From Litoribacterium kuwaitense (lineage in GTDB: Bacteria > Bacillota > Bacilli > Bacillales > DSM-28697): 64,000 nt of DNA. The position numbers and the translations under genes are program-made. The notes below the pieces were generated by a model. It was not told the origin of the DNA. It searched no databases and saw nothing but the letters and a program-made list of their open reading frames with translations. Where the stretch lies: positions 99,241 to 163,240 of the forward strand of contig NZ_JAALFC010000005.1 of NCBI RefSeq assembly GCF_011058155.1. The letters run 5' to 3'. Every line of letters starts with the position of its first letter. Position 1 is the first letter of the stretch. Of the stretch, positions 9,337 to 18,706 are shown one piece after another.

Positions 9337-9879
9337 TTATAGTGTCTCTTGTCCAGGCTTCCAGTTCGCCGGGCACAATCCACCTGTTTGTAATGCCTGA
9401 AGTACGCGAAGCGTCTCATCGACGTCACGGCCAATGTTGTTGTGGTTAACAACAGAATACATAAGCTCTCCTTCTGGAGAAATAATGAACAAGCCGCGAA
9501 GTGCCACGCCCTCTTCCTCAATAAGAACACCATAGTCACGAGCTACTTTGTGGTTCGTATCAGCAGCAAGTGCGTATTTTAAGTCGCCAAGACCATTATC
9601 ATCACGAGAAGTGTTGATCCAAGCAAGGTGTGTATGGATCGTGTCTGTCGATACGCCAATCACTTCTGCATCAAGATCTTCAAACTCATCAAAGCGATCA
9701 GATAATGCTGTAATTTCAGTTGGGCAAACAAATGTAAAGTCCATTGGGTAGAAGAATAAAACTGTCCACTGATCATTCTTCATATTTTCTTCCAAACTCA
9801 CTTTCCCAAACTCTTTGTTCGGCATCACTGCATCCATTTCAAAGCGTGGTGCTTGTTTCGCAACCATACGTTCTGCCAT
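9337..9879 (-). CDS. ykuU: 2-Cys peroxiredoxin (YkuU-like, AhpC/Prx1 type)
   Basis: Thiol peroxidase reducing hydrogen peroxide and organic hydroperoxides in the cytoplasm. 180 residues. The peroxidatic Cys is in the FVCPTEI motif near residue 52, preceded by FYPMDFTF; the resolving Cys is in GGLCPANW near residue 170. This makes it a typical 2-Cys enzyme. Length and motifs match YkuU of B. subtilis. ATG at 9879 is preceded by AGGAGGG. The gene has a near-consensus sigma-A promoter and a 12-base palindrome just upstream of the ribosome site, so repression by a Fur-family metalloregulator is likely. The ykuT homologue lies divergently beside it, as expected from yku synteny. Confidence 0.93.
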   Translation of the reverse strand: MAERMVAKQAPRFEMDAVMPNKEFGKVSLEENMKNDQWTVLFFYPMDFTFVCPTEITALSDRFDEFEDLDAEVIGVSTDTIHTHLAWINTSRDDNGLGDLKYALAADTNHKVARDYGVLIEEEGVALRGLFIISPEGELMYSVVNHNNIGRDVDETLRVLQALQTGGLCPANWKPGQETL

Positions 9880-9893
9880 ATGTAAACCCTCCT

Positions 9894-9947
9894 AGATAAT
9901 ATTATCACTTACAGATTTAGTATACTCCAAATGATAATTAAAGTCAA
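9894..9947 (-). promoter_or_regulatory. Sigma-A promoter and Fur/PerR-like palindrome of the peroxiredoxin gene
   Basis: On the minus strand TTGACT (9942-9947), a 17-base spacer and TATACT (9919-9924) form a strong sigma-A promoter. A perfect 12-base palindrome GATAATATTATC (9894-9905) lies just after the expected start of transcription, and the spacer holds ATTATCA on the other side. These AT-rich inverted repeats resemble PerR or Fur operators (TTATAATNATTATAA, TGATAATNATTATCA) without matching exactly. Confidence 0.65.
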
Positions 9948-10120
9948 TATTAAATAATAATAAATGTAATCTGTGTTTTTTCTATGGTACACATTTATTT
10001 TACCCTACACGAAGCTTTTTCACACGCGGGATGCTTGGCACATATATTCTTTTTTTCATATATAAATGTGCTACACTTCACAATTGATAATACTATTTAT
10101 TTCATAGGAGATGATGTCTA

Positions 10121-10960
10121 ATGGGCGACTTCCAATTAAATAATGAAGTCATCACACGCCTAGTGACCCAGGCTGGCGGAATTATACTGAAAGTCGTTTT
10201 AATTCTTGTCTTATTTTTCATTGTTCGTGCGATTGGTCAGAAAGTCATCGATCGCTCTTTCCAAAGCTATCAAAAAAAGAATGAGGCTAACGGAGCACGC
10301 ATACGCACACTTGAGAAACTTACAAAAAATATTTTCTCCTATGCCCTCTTATTTTTTACAGTCATTATGACATTGCAAAACCTCGGGGTGGAAGCAACTT
10401 CTCTTATTGCAGGGGCCGGTGTTGTTGGATTAGCAATCGGCTTTGGTGCTCAAGGGCTCGTCAGTGATATCGTCACGGGTTTTTTCGTTCTTTTAGAAAA
10501 GCAGATCGATGTTGACGATTACGTTACGGCAGGGTCTCTTGATGGCGTCGTTGAAGAAGTCGGCCTGCGTACGACCCAGCTTCGCGGCTTTGATGGAACC
10601 CTTCATTTTATTCCGAACCGCTATATTACAACCGTAAGCAACCACTCACGTGGCAATATGCGCGCGCTTGTCGATATGAGCATTTCATACGACGATGATA
10701 TTAATAAAGCAATTCAAGTATTAGAGGATGTCTGTGAAAAAGTGGCTGCCGAAGATTCGTCCTTTGTCGAAGGACCGAATGTGATTGGTGTCCAAGCTCT
10801 TGGCGCCTCAGATGTCGTCCTGCGCGTCATCGGAAAAACGGAGAATGGTATGCAGTTTGCGGCAGAGCGGAAGCTTCGTCAAGCAATGAAAGAGGCACTC
10901 GACGCCAACGGCATTGAAATTCCGTTTCCTCATCAAGTGTACGTTGAAAAAAAAGCGTAA
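10121..10960 (+). CDS. ykuT: Small-conductance mechanosensitive channel, MscS family (YkuT)
   Basis: Membrane channel that opens on hypo-osmotic shock. 279 residues. There are hydrophobic spans near residues 18-38 and 68-85, then the Gly/Ala-rich pore helix with GAGVVGLAIGFGAQGLVSD at about 95-113, followed by the beta domain (VDDYVTAGSLDGVVEEVGLRT, then IPNR) and the alpha/beta vestibule domain. ATG at 10121 follows ATAGGAGATG. Size and position beside the ykuU homologue match YkuT of B. subtilis. A hairpin terminator follows. Confidence 0.92.
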   Translation: MGDFQLNNEVITRLVTQAGGIILKVVLILVLFFIVRAIGQKVIDRSFQSYQKKNEANGARIRTLEKLTKNIFSYALLFFTVIMTLQNLGVEATSLIAGAGVVGLAIGFGAQGLVSDIVTGFFVLLEKQIDVDDYVTAGSLDGVVEEVGLRTTQLRGFDGTLHFIPNRYITTVSNHSRGNMRALVDMSISYDDDINKAIQVLEDVCEKVAAEDSSFVEGPNVIGVQALGASDVVLRVIGKTENGMQFAAERKLRQAMKEALDANGIEIPFPHQVYVEKKA

Positions 10961-10964
10961 GCTG

Positions 10965-11018
10965 AAAAACATCCGCCTCTGTTTCTTTAATACGGAAACG
11001 AGAACGGATGTTTTTTCT
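10965..11018 (+). terminator. Terminator after the MscS-family channel gene
   Basis: AAAAACATCCG pairs with CGGATGTTTTTT across a loop of about 30 bases, starting a few bases after the stop codon. Confidence 0.75.
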
Positions 11019-11140
11019 TTAAAAAAGCAAAATTTATTGATAACATGGTAAGTCATTCTAATAGAAATGCGATCGTTTATACATCACTAACCCACTTAGA
11101 GTTGTTCATCCCCTACTTCGACACAACTTACCGATGCAGG

Positions 11141-12253
11141 TCAAAGGCTGAAGTATCGATGTAATTCCTGAACAATGGGCGCCATAACGTTCTCATCTGG
11201 GATGATGCGTGATGAGTGAAGTCCTTCTGTCGGACCGACCCCTAGCCAAAATAGACAGCCAGGCATTTCTTTTGTCATATACCCAAAATCTTCTCCTGTC
11301 ATCGCAGCTTCTGCTTCAACAAAAGTAAATTCAGAAGAAGCTTGAAAAAAGGATGACAAACGTGCGGCCAAATCTGCATCGTTGTCAACTTGATAGTAAT
11401 TCGCTCCGTAATCAATCTCAGCTTTACAATGAAAAGCTGTTTCAATAGCGCTGACATGCGCTTCTACTTCAAGTTTAAAACGTTGCATTGCTTCAGGCGT
11501 TAAGGTGCGCATTGTCCCTTCAAGCGTCGCTTCATCGGCAATCACATTTTGGACATACCCAGCCTCTATTTTTCCAATCGTTAACACAGCACTATCCATA
11601 GGATCGACACGTCTTGACACGACAGATTGTAATTGTGTCACTAAATATGAAGCGGCAACAACCATATCGTGCGTTTGATGAGGATAAGCTGCATGTCCTC
11701 CTTTTCCGCGCAACGTAATAAACAATTCTGACGTATTGGCAAATAATAACCCTGGCTTTAATGCAACTGTCCCTGCTTTATATTGTGGCGCAATGTGCAA
11801 TGCATAAATTTCATCCGGCTTCATCTCCTGAAATTCTGGTGAAGCAATCATTGGCAAAGCCCCACCTGGACCTTCCTCAGCTGGCTGAAAGACAACGACG
11901 AACGTATCCTCAATCGGCTGGCGGACGACAGCTTCCAGCAGTCCTAGCGCGATTGTCATATGAATATCATGCCCACACGCGTGCATATAACCTTCGTGTT
12001 TCGACGCAAACGCAAGACCCGTTTCTTCCTTCATAGGAAGGCCATCCATATCAGCACGATAGCCAACTCTTCTTTTCCCGACAGTGCCTTTGACCTCAAC
12101 AATAATGCCTGTTTTCCAAGTTTTCATCGTTAATCTCTCTTGAGGCAGTAGAGAAATTTTTTCTAGTAAAAATGTGTGCGTTTTATGTTCACAAAAGCCG
12201 ATTTCAGGAATTTGGTGTAATTCCCTTCGTATATCGATTAAATTAAAAGCCAC
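11141..12253 (-). CDS. dapL: N-acetyldiaminopimelate deacetylase (DapL/YkuR)
   Basis: M20-family amidohydrolase that removes the acetyl group from N-acetyl-LL-2,6-diaminopimelate, the last step of the acetylase branch towards meso-diaminopimelate for peptidoglycan and lysine. 370 residues. Metal-ligand motifs are ACGHDIHMT near residue 93 and EEGPGG near 130; GYRADMDGLPMKEETG precedes them. The lid domain starts near 175. It lies downstream of dapH on the same strand, 120 bases away with a terminator in between. PatA, the aminotransferase of the middle step, is encoded at about 30 kb. Confidence 0.93.
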   Translation of the reverse strand: MAFNLIDIRRELHQIPEIGFCEHKTHTFLLEKISLLPQERLTMKTWKTGIIVEVKGTVGKRRVGYRADMDGLPMKEETGLAFASKHEGYMHACGHDIHMTIALGLLEAVVRQPIEDTFVVVFQPAEEGPGGALPMIASPEFQEMKPDEIYALHIAPQYKAGTVALKPGLLFANTSELFITLRGKGGHAAYPHQTHDMVVAASYLVTQLQSVVSRRVDPMDSAVLTIGKIEAGYVQNVIADEATLEGTMRTLTPEAMQRFKLEVEAHVSAIETAFHCKAEIDYGANYYQVDNDADLAARLSSFFQASSEFTFVEAEAAMTGEDFGYMTKEMPGCLFWLGVGPTEGLHSSRIIPDENVMAPIVQELHRYFSL

Positions 12254-12328
12254 GCCTTATCCCCCCAATGTAGAAGTGTTATCTACTGTTTTTGATTTAC
12301 TGTAAATAGCTTTTAACCCGCATATCGT

Positions 12329-12365
12329 TAAAAAGGGCACCGACACATTTTGGTCGATGCCCCTT
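12329..12365 (-). terminator. Intrinsic terminator between dapH and dapL
   Basis: On the minus strand GGGCATCGAC pairs with GTCGGTGCCC (one wobble) across a short A-rich loop, followed by TTTTT. It begins 9 bases after the dapH stop and would separate dapH from dapL transcription at least partly. Confidence 0.85.
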
Positions 12366-12373
12366 GCAAAGTA

Positions 12374-13096
12374 TTACTGATCTTTTTTCAGCTGCCTGAG
12401 CTCTTGTTTAATTTCTGTTTTCGAGCGTGTGTTATCGTCAATTTCTTTGATAACGCGTGCAGGGATACCTGCCACCACTGTATTCTCAGGAACGTCCTCT
12501 GTGACGACTGCACCAGCCGCAACGACTGCGCCTTTTCCAACGCGAACGCCTTCCAAAATAACCGCATTGGCACCGACAACGACATCATCTTCTACAATCA
12601 CTGGTTGTGCAGATGGTGGCTCAATGACACCAGCAAGGACTGCACCTGCACCGATGTGACAGTTATTCCCGACTGTCGCACGCCCGCCCATTGTTACGTT
12701 CATATCAATCATCGTACCTTTACCAATGACAGCACCAATGTTAATGAGTGCCCCCATCATGATCACGGCATTATCTCCAATCTCAACCTGGTCACGAATG
12801 ACAGCACCCGGCTCAATACGCGCATGAACATTTTTAAGGTCTAGCAATGGGATCGCAGAATTTCGACGGTCATTCTCTAGAACGTAATCGTCTATTTTTG
12901 TTTGGTTTGCATCAATTGCTGCTTTAACTGCTGACCACTCACCGAAAAGTACGCCTGTGTTTCCAGTAATAAACGTCTTCGTTCCCTCACCGAAGTCTAT
13001 TCCTTCAAGGTCGCCCTTTATGTATACTTTAACAGGTGTTTCTTTCTCGCTGTTTTGGATAAATTTAATAATTTCGTTTGCATCCATTGTATTCAT
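12374..13096 (-). CDS. dapH: 2,3,4,5-tetrahydropyridine-2,6-dicarboxylate N-acetyltransferase DapH
   Basis: Transfers acetyl from acetyl-CoA to tetrahydrodipicolinate, the first step of the acetylase branch of diaminopimelate synthesis. The protein has 240 residues: an N-terminal DapH domain (about 1-85, with the [14 protein letters not shown] segment) and a left-handed beta-helix of hexapeptide repeats (about 90-215), including [19 protein letters not shown] and [11 protein letters not shown]. It aligns almost end to end with B. subtilis DapH (YkuQ). A GTG at 13117 lies inside the ribosome site, so ATG at 13096 (AGGAGG, 12-base spacer) is chosen. Confidence 0.95.
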   Translation of the reverse strand: MNTMDANEIIKFIQNSEKETPVKVYIKGDLEGIDFGEGTKTFITGNTGVLFGEWSAVKAAIDANQTKIDDYVLENDRRNSAIPLLDLKNVHARIEPGAVIRDQVEIGDNAVIMMGALINIGAVIGKGTMIDMNVTMGGRATVGNNCHIGAGAVLAGVIEPPSAQPVIVEDDVVVGANAVILEGVRVGKGAVVAAGAVVTEDVPENTVVAGIPARVIKEIDDNTRSKTEIKQELRQLKKDQ

Positions 13097-13181
13097 TATA
13101 ACGAATGTCCTCCTCACAATTTCATAGTCTTACTTTAATGTAACAGAGCAGTGTTGATTTCGCAAACAATAATCAATGTGT

Positions 13182-14054
13182 CTATTCAAACTCTGATGAT
13201 TCTATCATCTCCACAAAAGCTTTCACTTGCTTTAATTGCATCGCCGCATCCGAGCAAACGAGCCAAGTGTCCCTCGTTAATAAGCTACCATCTTTATTTT
13301 TCAAAGGAATTTTGTGAAACATATCATCTTCTGGCGTTAAGGCGATGGAAGGTAAAATTGCAAATCCAATCCCTTGACCAGCCAGCTTTTTACACGTTTC
13401 AATCTGGTCCACAACAATTGTTCGATGAGGAGCAGAATGATATAAATGATGCCACCAATCGTGAATTTCCTGATAATACGTAGAGTCACTTTTAAACAGA
13501 ATAAACGGTTTTTCTGAAGCACTCAGTTCTTCAAATGTTGTAATCTCTGTGTCAACTAAGTAAAAATAATCTGTCATAACATGGATCTTCCGCCCACTCC
13601 ACTCCGGATTGCCGCGCACGAACCCGAGGTGAAGCTCATTGTTATAAAGCTGCCTGATCATTTCCGAGCTCCGACCAGTAATTAGTGAAATACGAACTTT
13701 TGGATATGCTTGAACGTATGCCTTCAGACGAGAAGGTAGCCAATATTGCCCGAGAATTGAAGCGACAGCCAGCCTTAATGTTCCATATACTTGATCCTGC
13801 AAAGCTCTAAGCTCTTCACGAAGCTGTTCTTCACGCTGTAATGTAGTGGTTGCATAATCCAGCATTTTCTCACCAGCAGGTGTAAGCGCAACACCGCGTG
13901 CCGAGCGTAGAAAAAGTTGCGCATTCCATTGCTGCTCAATGGTTTTAAGACGCTGACTAAGTGCGGGCTGAGATACAAATAATCTCTCTGCTGCTTTCCG
14001 CATGTTTCCTTCCTCAGCCAATACTTGTAATAGTCTTAAATCGGATGAATTCAT
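13182..14054 (-). CDS. ccpC: LysR-family regulator CcpC
   Basis: Citrate-responsive LysR-type transcription regulator. In B. subtilis CcpC represses citB and citZ. 290 residues: winged helix-turn-helix at about 2-60 (NMRKAAERLFVSQPALSQRLKTIE region, nearly identical to CcpC) and a periplasmic-binding-fold effector domain from about 90. Shared CcpC segments include ITGRSSEM, RGNPEW and VDQIETCKKLA. ATG at 14054 follows GGAGG with 5 bases; the in-frame GTG at 14066 overlaps the ribosome site. Located beside the ykuQ/ykuR homologues, in keeping with B. subtilis ykuM (ccpC). Confidence 0.93.
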   Translation of the reverse strand: MNSSDLRLLQVLAEEGNMRKAAERLFVSQPALSQRLKTIEQQWNAQLFLRSARGVALTPAGEKMLDYATTTLQREEQLREELRALQDQVYGTLRLAVASILGQYWLPSRLKAYVQAYPKVRISLITGRSSEMIRQLYNNELHLGFVRGNPEWSGRKIHVMTDYFYLVDTEITTFEELSASEKPFILFKSDSTYYQEIHDWWHHLYHSAPHRTIVVDQIETCKKLAGQGIGFAILPSIALTPEDDMFHKIPLKNKDGSLLTRDTWLVCSDAAMQLKQVKAFVEMIESSEFE

Positions 14055-14126
14055 GGCAACCTCCACCTTCGTAACCTTTTCATGAAGCTATTGTAGCATA
14101 TTCAAGTCGGACAACTCATGAAAATA

Positions 14127-14150
14127 GAAAAAGACGCCTTTTGGCGCCCT
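14127..14150 (-). terminator. Small terminator after the 61-residue gene
   Basis: On the minus strand GGCGCC-AAAA-GGCGTC forms a 6-base stem (one wobble), followed by TTTTTC; it lies about 10 bases past the stop at 14159. Confidence 0.7.
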
Positions 14151-14158
14151 TCATGTGC

Positions 14159-14344
14159 TTATGTAACTGGATCGAGCTTGTCTAATAAAACGGACAATTT
14201 TTTAAGTCTGTCTTCAGCGGACGGATCAATGCGTTTTTCTAAATCAGCCATTTCTGAAGCAACAATCTCAACAGCAAGATTTTGACGAATTAATGTTTGC
14301 AACAATAATGATATTTCTTCTTCATTTAGTTTTTGTAAGTCCAA
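14159..14344 (-). CDS. Conserved-looking small acidic protein, unknown function
   Basis: 61 residues, starting with TTG at 14344 six bases after GGGAGGGAG, and with its own terminator. The sequence is predicted to be helical: LNEEEISLLLQTLIRQNL resembles a short helix-turn start, and the tail SAEDRLKKLSVLLDKLD could form a coiled coil. A possible relation to B. subtilis YkzF, encoded beside ccpC there, is suggested only by position. No function can be assigned. Confidence 0.6.
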   Translation of the reverse strand: MDLQKLNEEEISLLLQTLIRQNLAVEIVASEMADLEKRIDPSAEDRLKKLSVLLDKLDPVT

Positions 14345-14481
14345 CGTGATCTCCCTCCCGTTTGTTCCATTTTAGCATCGTCCTACACATCTTTCCTTAG
14401 GGAACCTTTTCCACTGTCCTTTACAAAACAATAGATTGTAAGGTAGCATTTGATGTGATATGAAGGAGGCGGCCTAGTCTA

Positions 14482-15408
14482 ATGATGCAGCAGTGGATCA
14501 CGATATTTTTTGACGTTTTATGTCCTGTCTTTATCCTCGTTTTAATAGGCGTATGGCTTCAAAGAAAGTTTTCTTTAGATATGTATACATTAAGTAAACT
14601 CAATATTTACTTTCTTGTTCCAGGTATTATTTTTACGAAGCTTTATGAGACTGCGCTTTCCATCAATATTCTCTTAACGATTGCCGGCTTCACTTTACTG
14701 CTTCTCGGCTTACTTTACCTCATTTCCAATGCAATTGCTTATCTATTTCGGTTTTCAAAAAGTATGAGAGTGGCTTTTTCAAATTCAGTGATTTTTTATA
14801 ATTCCGGTAATTATGGTGTTCCTGTCAATGATCTCGTGTTCAAACAAGACCCTTTTGCGATGTCTATCCAAGTCATCGTGCTTCTCATTCAAAACATTAC
14901 GACATTTTCGTACGGCATTTTTGCACTTCAATCGAATGATCGTAGCCCATTAAAAGCCTTACTCAGCTATTTGCGCCTGCCTGTGCTCTATGCCATGCTA
15001 TCTGCTTTAGTGCTCAATATGGCAAATATCCAATTGCCAGATGCCATTTATTTGCCTGCTACATACATATCTGATGCAGTGATTGCGATTGCGTTAATTA
15101 CACTTGGATGTCAAGTTGCACAGCTTCGTCTGAAGAAAAACCTCTGGAAAGTATACAGCTCTGTGAGCCTTCGCTTGCTTTTAAGCCCTGCTCTAGCCGC
15201 AGGAATTCTATTTTTATTTGATGTCCAAGGGGTCACCGCTCAAGCCTTTATGATCTCAGCCGCCATGCCGACGTCGGTCAACAGTGCGATTATCGCTCAG
15301 GAATATAAAAATGAACCTGAATTTTCGGCCCAGGCCGTGCTCGCTTCTACGATTTGCTCTGCGCTGACCGTTACTTTAGTGATCTATATCAGTGGGCAAA
15401 TGTTTTAA
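14482..15408 (+). CDS. AEC-family transporter (auxin efflux carrier fold)
   Basis: An integral membrane protein of 308 residues with eight to ten predicted spans, starting at about residue 5. Features of the AEC family are the N-terminal FILVLIGVWLQRKF, the central NSGNYGVPV segment near residue 112 and the C-terminal SAAMPTSVNSAIIAQEY near residue 265. Bacterial members export or import organic acids such as malate; the substrate is not evident here. ATG at 14482 follows AGGAGGCGG. It is monocistronic and ends at a terminator shared with the convergent clpE. Confidence 0.88.
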   Translation: MMQQWITIFFDVLCPVFILVLIGVWLQRKFSLDMYTLSKLNIYFLVPGIIFTKLYETALSINILLTIAGFTLLLLGLLYLISNAIAYLFRFSKSMRVAFSNSVIFYNSGNYGVPVNDLVFKQDPFAMSIQVIVLLIQNITTFSYGIFALQSNDRSPLKALLSYLRLPVLYAMLSALVLNMANIQLPDAIYLPATYISDAVIAIALITLGCQVAQLRLKKNLWKVYSSVSLRLLLSPALAAGILFLFDVQGVTAQAFMISAAMPTSVNSAIIAQEYKNEPEFSAQAVLASTICSALTVTLVIYISGQMF

Positions 15409-15433
15409 CTAAGTGTCATCCATAGCAGTAAAC

Positions 15434-15470
15434 TAAAAAAGCGAGCCGAAGTAGGCTCGCTTCTTTTTTT
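15434..15470. terminator. Bidirectional terminator between AEC transporter and clpE
   Basis: AAAAAAGCGAGCC pairs with GGCTCGCTTCTTTTTTT around a 6-base loop in the convergent gap. Confidence 0.9.
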
Positions 15471-15474
15471 ATGA

Positions 15475-17586
15475 TCATGATCGTTGAATAACAAGGTTTT
15501 TATTTTCATCAACGTCAACAATGATTTGTTCAATCGCTTCTGCGGTATCCATTAATTCATCGGCGATGGCGTCTTCTACATGCTCTTGGATCGCTCTACG
15601 GAGTGGTCGCGCACCAAAGGCTTGATGGTCGCCCAATTCCGCAATCCGCTCACGAGCGGCTTCAGTCACTTCTAGGGAAATGTTCTGTTCTCCAAGAGTA
15701 TTATTGAGATCGGCAAGCATTAGACCGACGATTTTAACGAGATGCTCTTTTTCTAAAGGTTTAAATTGCACGATGCTATCAAAACGATTGAGAAATTCTG
15801 GTTTAAAGAAGTCCCCTAGAGAAGCGAGTAATTGGTTTTCTTTTTCCATTTCTTCGCCTGTTGTAAATCCGAGCGTTCCTTTATTCGCCATTTGTGTACC
15901 TGCATTACTTGTCATAATGAGAATGGTGTCTTTAAAGCTTACCGTTCGCCCTTGACTATCCGTCAGGCGACCATCTTCCATAATTTGCAAGAACATATGC
16001 TGTACGTCTGGATGTGCCTTCTCAATTTCATCAAGCAAGATAATACTGTAAGGCTGTCTGCGAACTTTTTCGGTGAGTTGACCAGCTTCGTCATGACCGA
16101 CATATCCGGGTGGTGAACCAATGAGCTTAGACACGGCGTGTTTTTCCATATATTCACTCATATCGAGACGAATAAGTGCATTTTCATCTCCAAACAATTC
16201 ACGCGCCAGCGTTTTCGACAGTTCGGTTTTCCCTACGCCTGTAGGTCCGACAAACAAGAACGAACCTGAAGGGCGGTGCTTCGACTTTAAGCCTGCTCGT
16301 GACCGTCTGACCGTTTTTGCGACCTTTTCGACTGCTTCTTCTTGCCCGATCACTTGCGTGGATAGTCTCTCCATCAAATGCTTCATCTTGTATTGTTCAT
16401 CTTGCTGCAATTTTGACACAGGAATGCCTGTTTTCTTTTCAATCAACTGTTCAATGAGACCGCGTGTGACGGCAGGCTTTTGTTTTGATGCATTCGTATT
16501 TAATTGCTCCAGCAAATTTTTCTCTTCATCGCGTAATTGAGCCGCGCGTTCATAAGCTTCAATCGCTGTCGCTTCCTCTTTTTCTTTACGAACTTGTTCA
16601 AGTCTCGCTTCGATGCTGCTTTCATCACGGGCTTCCTCAGACAAGTTCAACACAGAACCAGCTTCATCCATCAGATCAATTGCTTTATCTGGCAAATGAC
16701 GATCTTGAATATATCGTTTAGACAAAGTGACGCTTGCACGAAGCGCCTCATCTGTATAGGTCACGCCATGATACTGTTCGTAATGAGGCTTTAAGCCATT
16801 TAATATTTCAATCGCTGCATTTTCAGTAGGCTCATCCACTTGAACTGGCTGGAAACGACGTTCTAGAGCTGCATCTTTTTCAATCGCTCGATATTCTTTT
16901 AACGTCGTCGCTCCAACGAGCTGCATTTTCCCGCGTGCTAATGCTGGTTTCAAAATATTTCCTGCATCCATTTGTGAATCTTGCGTCTGCCCCGCACCAA
17001 CGAGAAGGTGAATCTCATCGATAAACAAAATGACATCGTCACGAGATTGAACTTCTTCAACAAGCTGTTTCATTCGCTCCTCAAACTGACCACGAATTCC
17101 TGTATTCGATACGAGAGAAGCAACATCAAGCAGCATGATTTTTTTGTTTAACAGCTTTGTTGGGACGTTTCGCTGATGGATTTGCAGTGCGAGTCCCTCG
17201 GCAATGGCTGTTTTCCCGACACCTGGTTCCCCGATCAGGACAGGGTTATTTTTATTTCTCCGGTTCAGAATTTCGATGACACGTTGAATCTCATCATCAC
17301 GACCAACGACCGGATCAATTTCGCCACGGTTGGCAAGAACATTTAAATTGGTCGCCATTGACTCAAGGATGCTCTCTTTTCCAGCATCCTGCTGTGTGAA
17401 AACGTGACCTCCGCCTCCTTGAGCACCGTTGCCGTTAAATGAATTAGACATGTGAGGCTGCTGCTGTCTTTGTAGTTCAGCCATACACTGATGACATAAA
17501 TGTAATTGTTGTTCTTGTTGGTTTACTTTAAGTCGAAGATACACAGAAGCAGGACGTTGTTGGCAATTTTGACATTTCATGATCAT
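15475..17586 (-). CDS. clpE: ATP-dependent Clp protease ATP-binding subunit ClpE
   Basis: HSP100-family unfoldase that feeds substrates to ClpP under heat or other protein stress. 703 residues. The N-terminal four-Cys zinc finger (CQNC at 4-7, CHQC at about 30-33) distinguishes ClpE from ClpC. Two AAA+ modules follow: Walker A GEPGVGKT near 120 and GPTGVGKT near 440, with a UVR-type coiled-coil between them ([18 protein letters not shown]). Two starts are possible: ATG 17586 (GGAGG spacer 4) or ATG 17580 (spacer 10, giving MKCQNCQ like B. subtilis). The promoter region carries an array of CtsR half-sites. Confidence 0.96.
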   Translation of the reverse strand: MIMKCQNCQQRPASVYLRLKVNQQEQQLHLCHQCMAELQRQQQPHMSNSFNGNGAQGGGGHVFTQQDAGKESILESMATNLNVLANRGEIDPVVGRDDEIQRVIEILNRRNKNNPVLIGEPGVGKTAIAEGLALQIHQRNVPTKLLNKKIMLLDVASLVSNTGIRGQFEERMKQLVEEVQSRDDVILFIDEIHLLVGAGQTQDSQMDAGNILKPALARGKMQLVGATTLKEYRAIEKDAALERRFQPVQVDEPTENAAIEILNGLKPHYEQYHGVTYTDEALRASVTLSKRYIQDRHLPDKAIDLMDEAGSVLNLSEEARDESSIEARLEQVRKEKEEATAIEAYERAAQLRDEEKNLLEQLNTNASKQKPAVTRGLIEQLIEKKTGIPVSKLQQDEQYKMKHLMERLSTQVIGQEEAVEKVAKTVRRSRAGLKSKHRPSGSFLFVGPTGVGKTELSKTLARELFGDENALIRLDMSEYMEKHAVSKLIGSPPGYVGHDEAGQLTEKVRRQPYSIILLDEIEKAHPDVQHMFLQIMEDGRLTDSQGRTVSFKDTILIMTSNAGTQMANKGTLGFTTGEEMEKENQLLASLGDFFKPEFLNRFDSIVQFKPLEKEHLVKIVGLMLADLNNTLGEQNISLEVTEAARERIAELGDHQAFGARPLRRAIQEHVEDAIADELMDTAEAIEQIIVDVDENKNLVIQRS

Positions 17587-17635
17587 TTGTCCTCCTTTGA
17601 TATAGATATAAATTTAGTTCATGTTTATTTTAATG

Positions 17636-17695
17636 TTTGACTTTGACTTTCTTTGACCTTGACTATATTATACTTTGACCTTTCTTGACTTTCAA
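17636..17695 (-). promoter_or_regulatory. clpE promoter overlapped by six CtsR heptads
   Basis: On the minus strand TTGAAA (17690-17695), 17 bases and TATAAT (17667-17672) form a sigma-A promoter. Six copies of the CtsR heptad (A/GGTCAA A or near matches) overlap or follow it, seen on the plus strand as TTTGACC/T or CTTGACT at 17636, 17642, 17652, 17658, 17674 and 17684. Tandem heptads with a 3-base spacer are the known CtsR operator. Confidence 0.9.
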
Positions 17696-17773
17696 GAGAT
17701 TTACTCGAAATGTTGTTATTTTTTTTAGATCAACGACAATAGAATAGAGAAATGTAAAGAAAGGTTGTTTCGT

Positions 17774-18619
17774 ATGATGAAAAATGAACAGATCGTTTTT
17801 CTAGGCGCAGGCTCTATGGCAGAAGCGATTGTTCGAGGAATGCTTTCCCAAGAGATTGTCGAGCAAAATCAAATCACTATAACAAATAAAACGAATGTAG
17901 ACCGGCTTGAATTCTACAAAAAAACATATGGTGTTTTGACAAGTCAAACCCCAAAAGAAATCATTCCTGATGCTTCCCTTCTCATCTTTGCGATGAAACC
18001 AAAAGAAGCAGAAGCTGCTTTTCTACATGTCAAAGATGAATTACGCCAGCATCAGTTAATCCTTTCTGTCATTGCGGGTCTACCGATAAGTACGATGCAG
18101 TCTTGGACGTCACCGCAAGCAAAAGCCATTCGCGTGATGCCTAACACGTCATCGGCAATTAGTCTGTCTACGACAGCTTTTTGCTCTAGTCCAAACGTAA
18201 GTATTGCTGAAAAAGAGCGCATCGAGACGATCTTATCTAGTATCGGCAGTGTATATGAAATTAAAGAAGAGCAAATGAATCTGTTCACCGGCTTGGCCGG
18301 CAGCAGCCCGGCTTACATGTACCAAATCATGGAGTATTTTGAAGCAACCGCCGCAGCACACGGATTTACCCGAGAACAAGGCCGGCAATGGATTGTAGAG
18401 ATCATGGCAGGTGCTGCCGAAATGGTCAAAGCAACTTCTCTCACCCCTGAACAGCTGCGTAAACAAGTGACTTCTCCGAAAGGAACCACCTATGAAGGTT
18501 TATTACGGCTCAAGGAAGGACACGCTGAAGACAGCTTTCGCCAAGCCATTGAATCCTCAGCAAAAAAGTCAGCTGGATTCGAGCAGCAATTTTTAAAGCG
18601 GATGAATGAAAAGAACTAA
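17774..18619 (+). CDS. proC: Pyrroline-5-carboxylate reductase
   Basis: NAD(P)H-dependent reduction of pyrroline-5-carboxylate to proline, the last step after ProB and ProA (encoded at 60.6-63 kb). 281 residues: Rossmann fold with FLGAGSMAEAIVRGM at about 8-22, the MPNTSS motif near 120 and the C-terminal dimer domain with GLAGSSPAYMYQ and TSPKGTT. Bacillus has several paralogues (ProG, ProI, ComER); which one this is cannot be settled. TTG at 17765 is in frame, but ATG at 17774 behind AAAGG is preferred. No T-box is seen upstream, unlike the proBA operon. Confidence 0.9.
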   Translation: MMKNEQIVFLGAGSMAEAIVRGMLSQEIVEQNQITITNKTNVDRLEFYKKTYGVLTSQTPKEIIPDASLLIFAMKPKEAEAAFLHVKDELRQHQLILSVIAGLPISTMQSWTSPQAKAIRVMPNTSSAISLSTTAFCSSPNVSIAEKERIETILSSIGSVYEIKEEQMNLFTGLAGSSPAYMYQIMEYFEATAAAHGFTREQGRQWIVEIMAGAAEMVKATSLTPEQLRKQVTSPKGTTYEGLLRLKEGHAEDSFRQAIESSAKKSAGFEQQFLKRMNEKN

Positions 18620-18670
18620 GCCAAACAATCCCTTTTCTACTTGGTTGATTTACCGTTTGTGACATGGCTA

Positions 18671-18702
18671 AAACCCTCTCTGTTCAATCCAGAGAGGGTT
18701 TA
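18671..18702. terminator. Terminator between proC and the small membrane protein gene
   Basis: AAACCCTCTCTG pairs with CCAGAGAGGGTTTA around a short loop in the convergent gap. Confidence 0.85.
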
Positions 18703-18706
18703 CTCG

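Noticed and set aside
9030..9539. 169-residue minus-strand frame covering the peroxiredoxin 3' end
   Set aside because: It overlaps the well-supported peroxiredoxin and its terminator in another frame and has no ribosome site or family.
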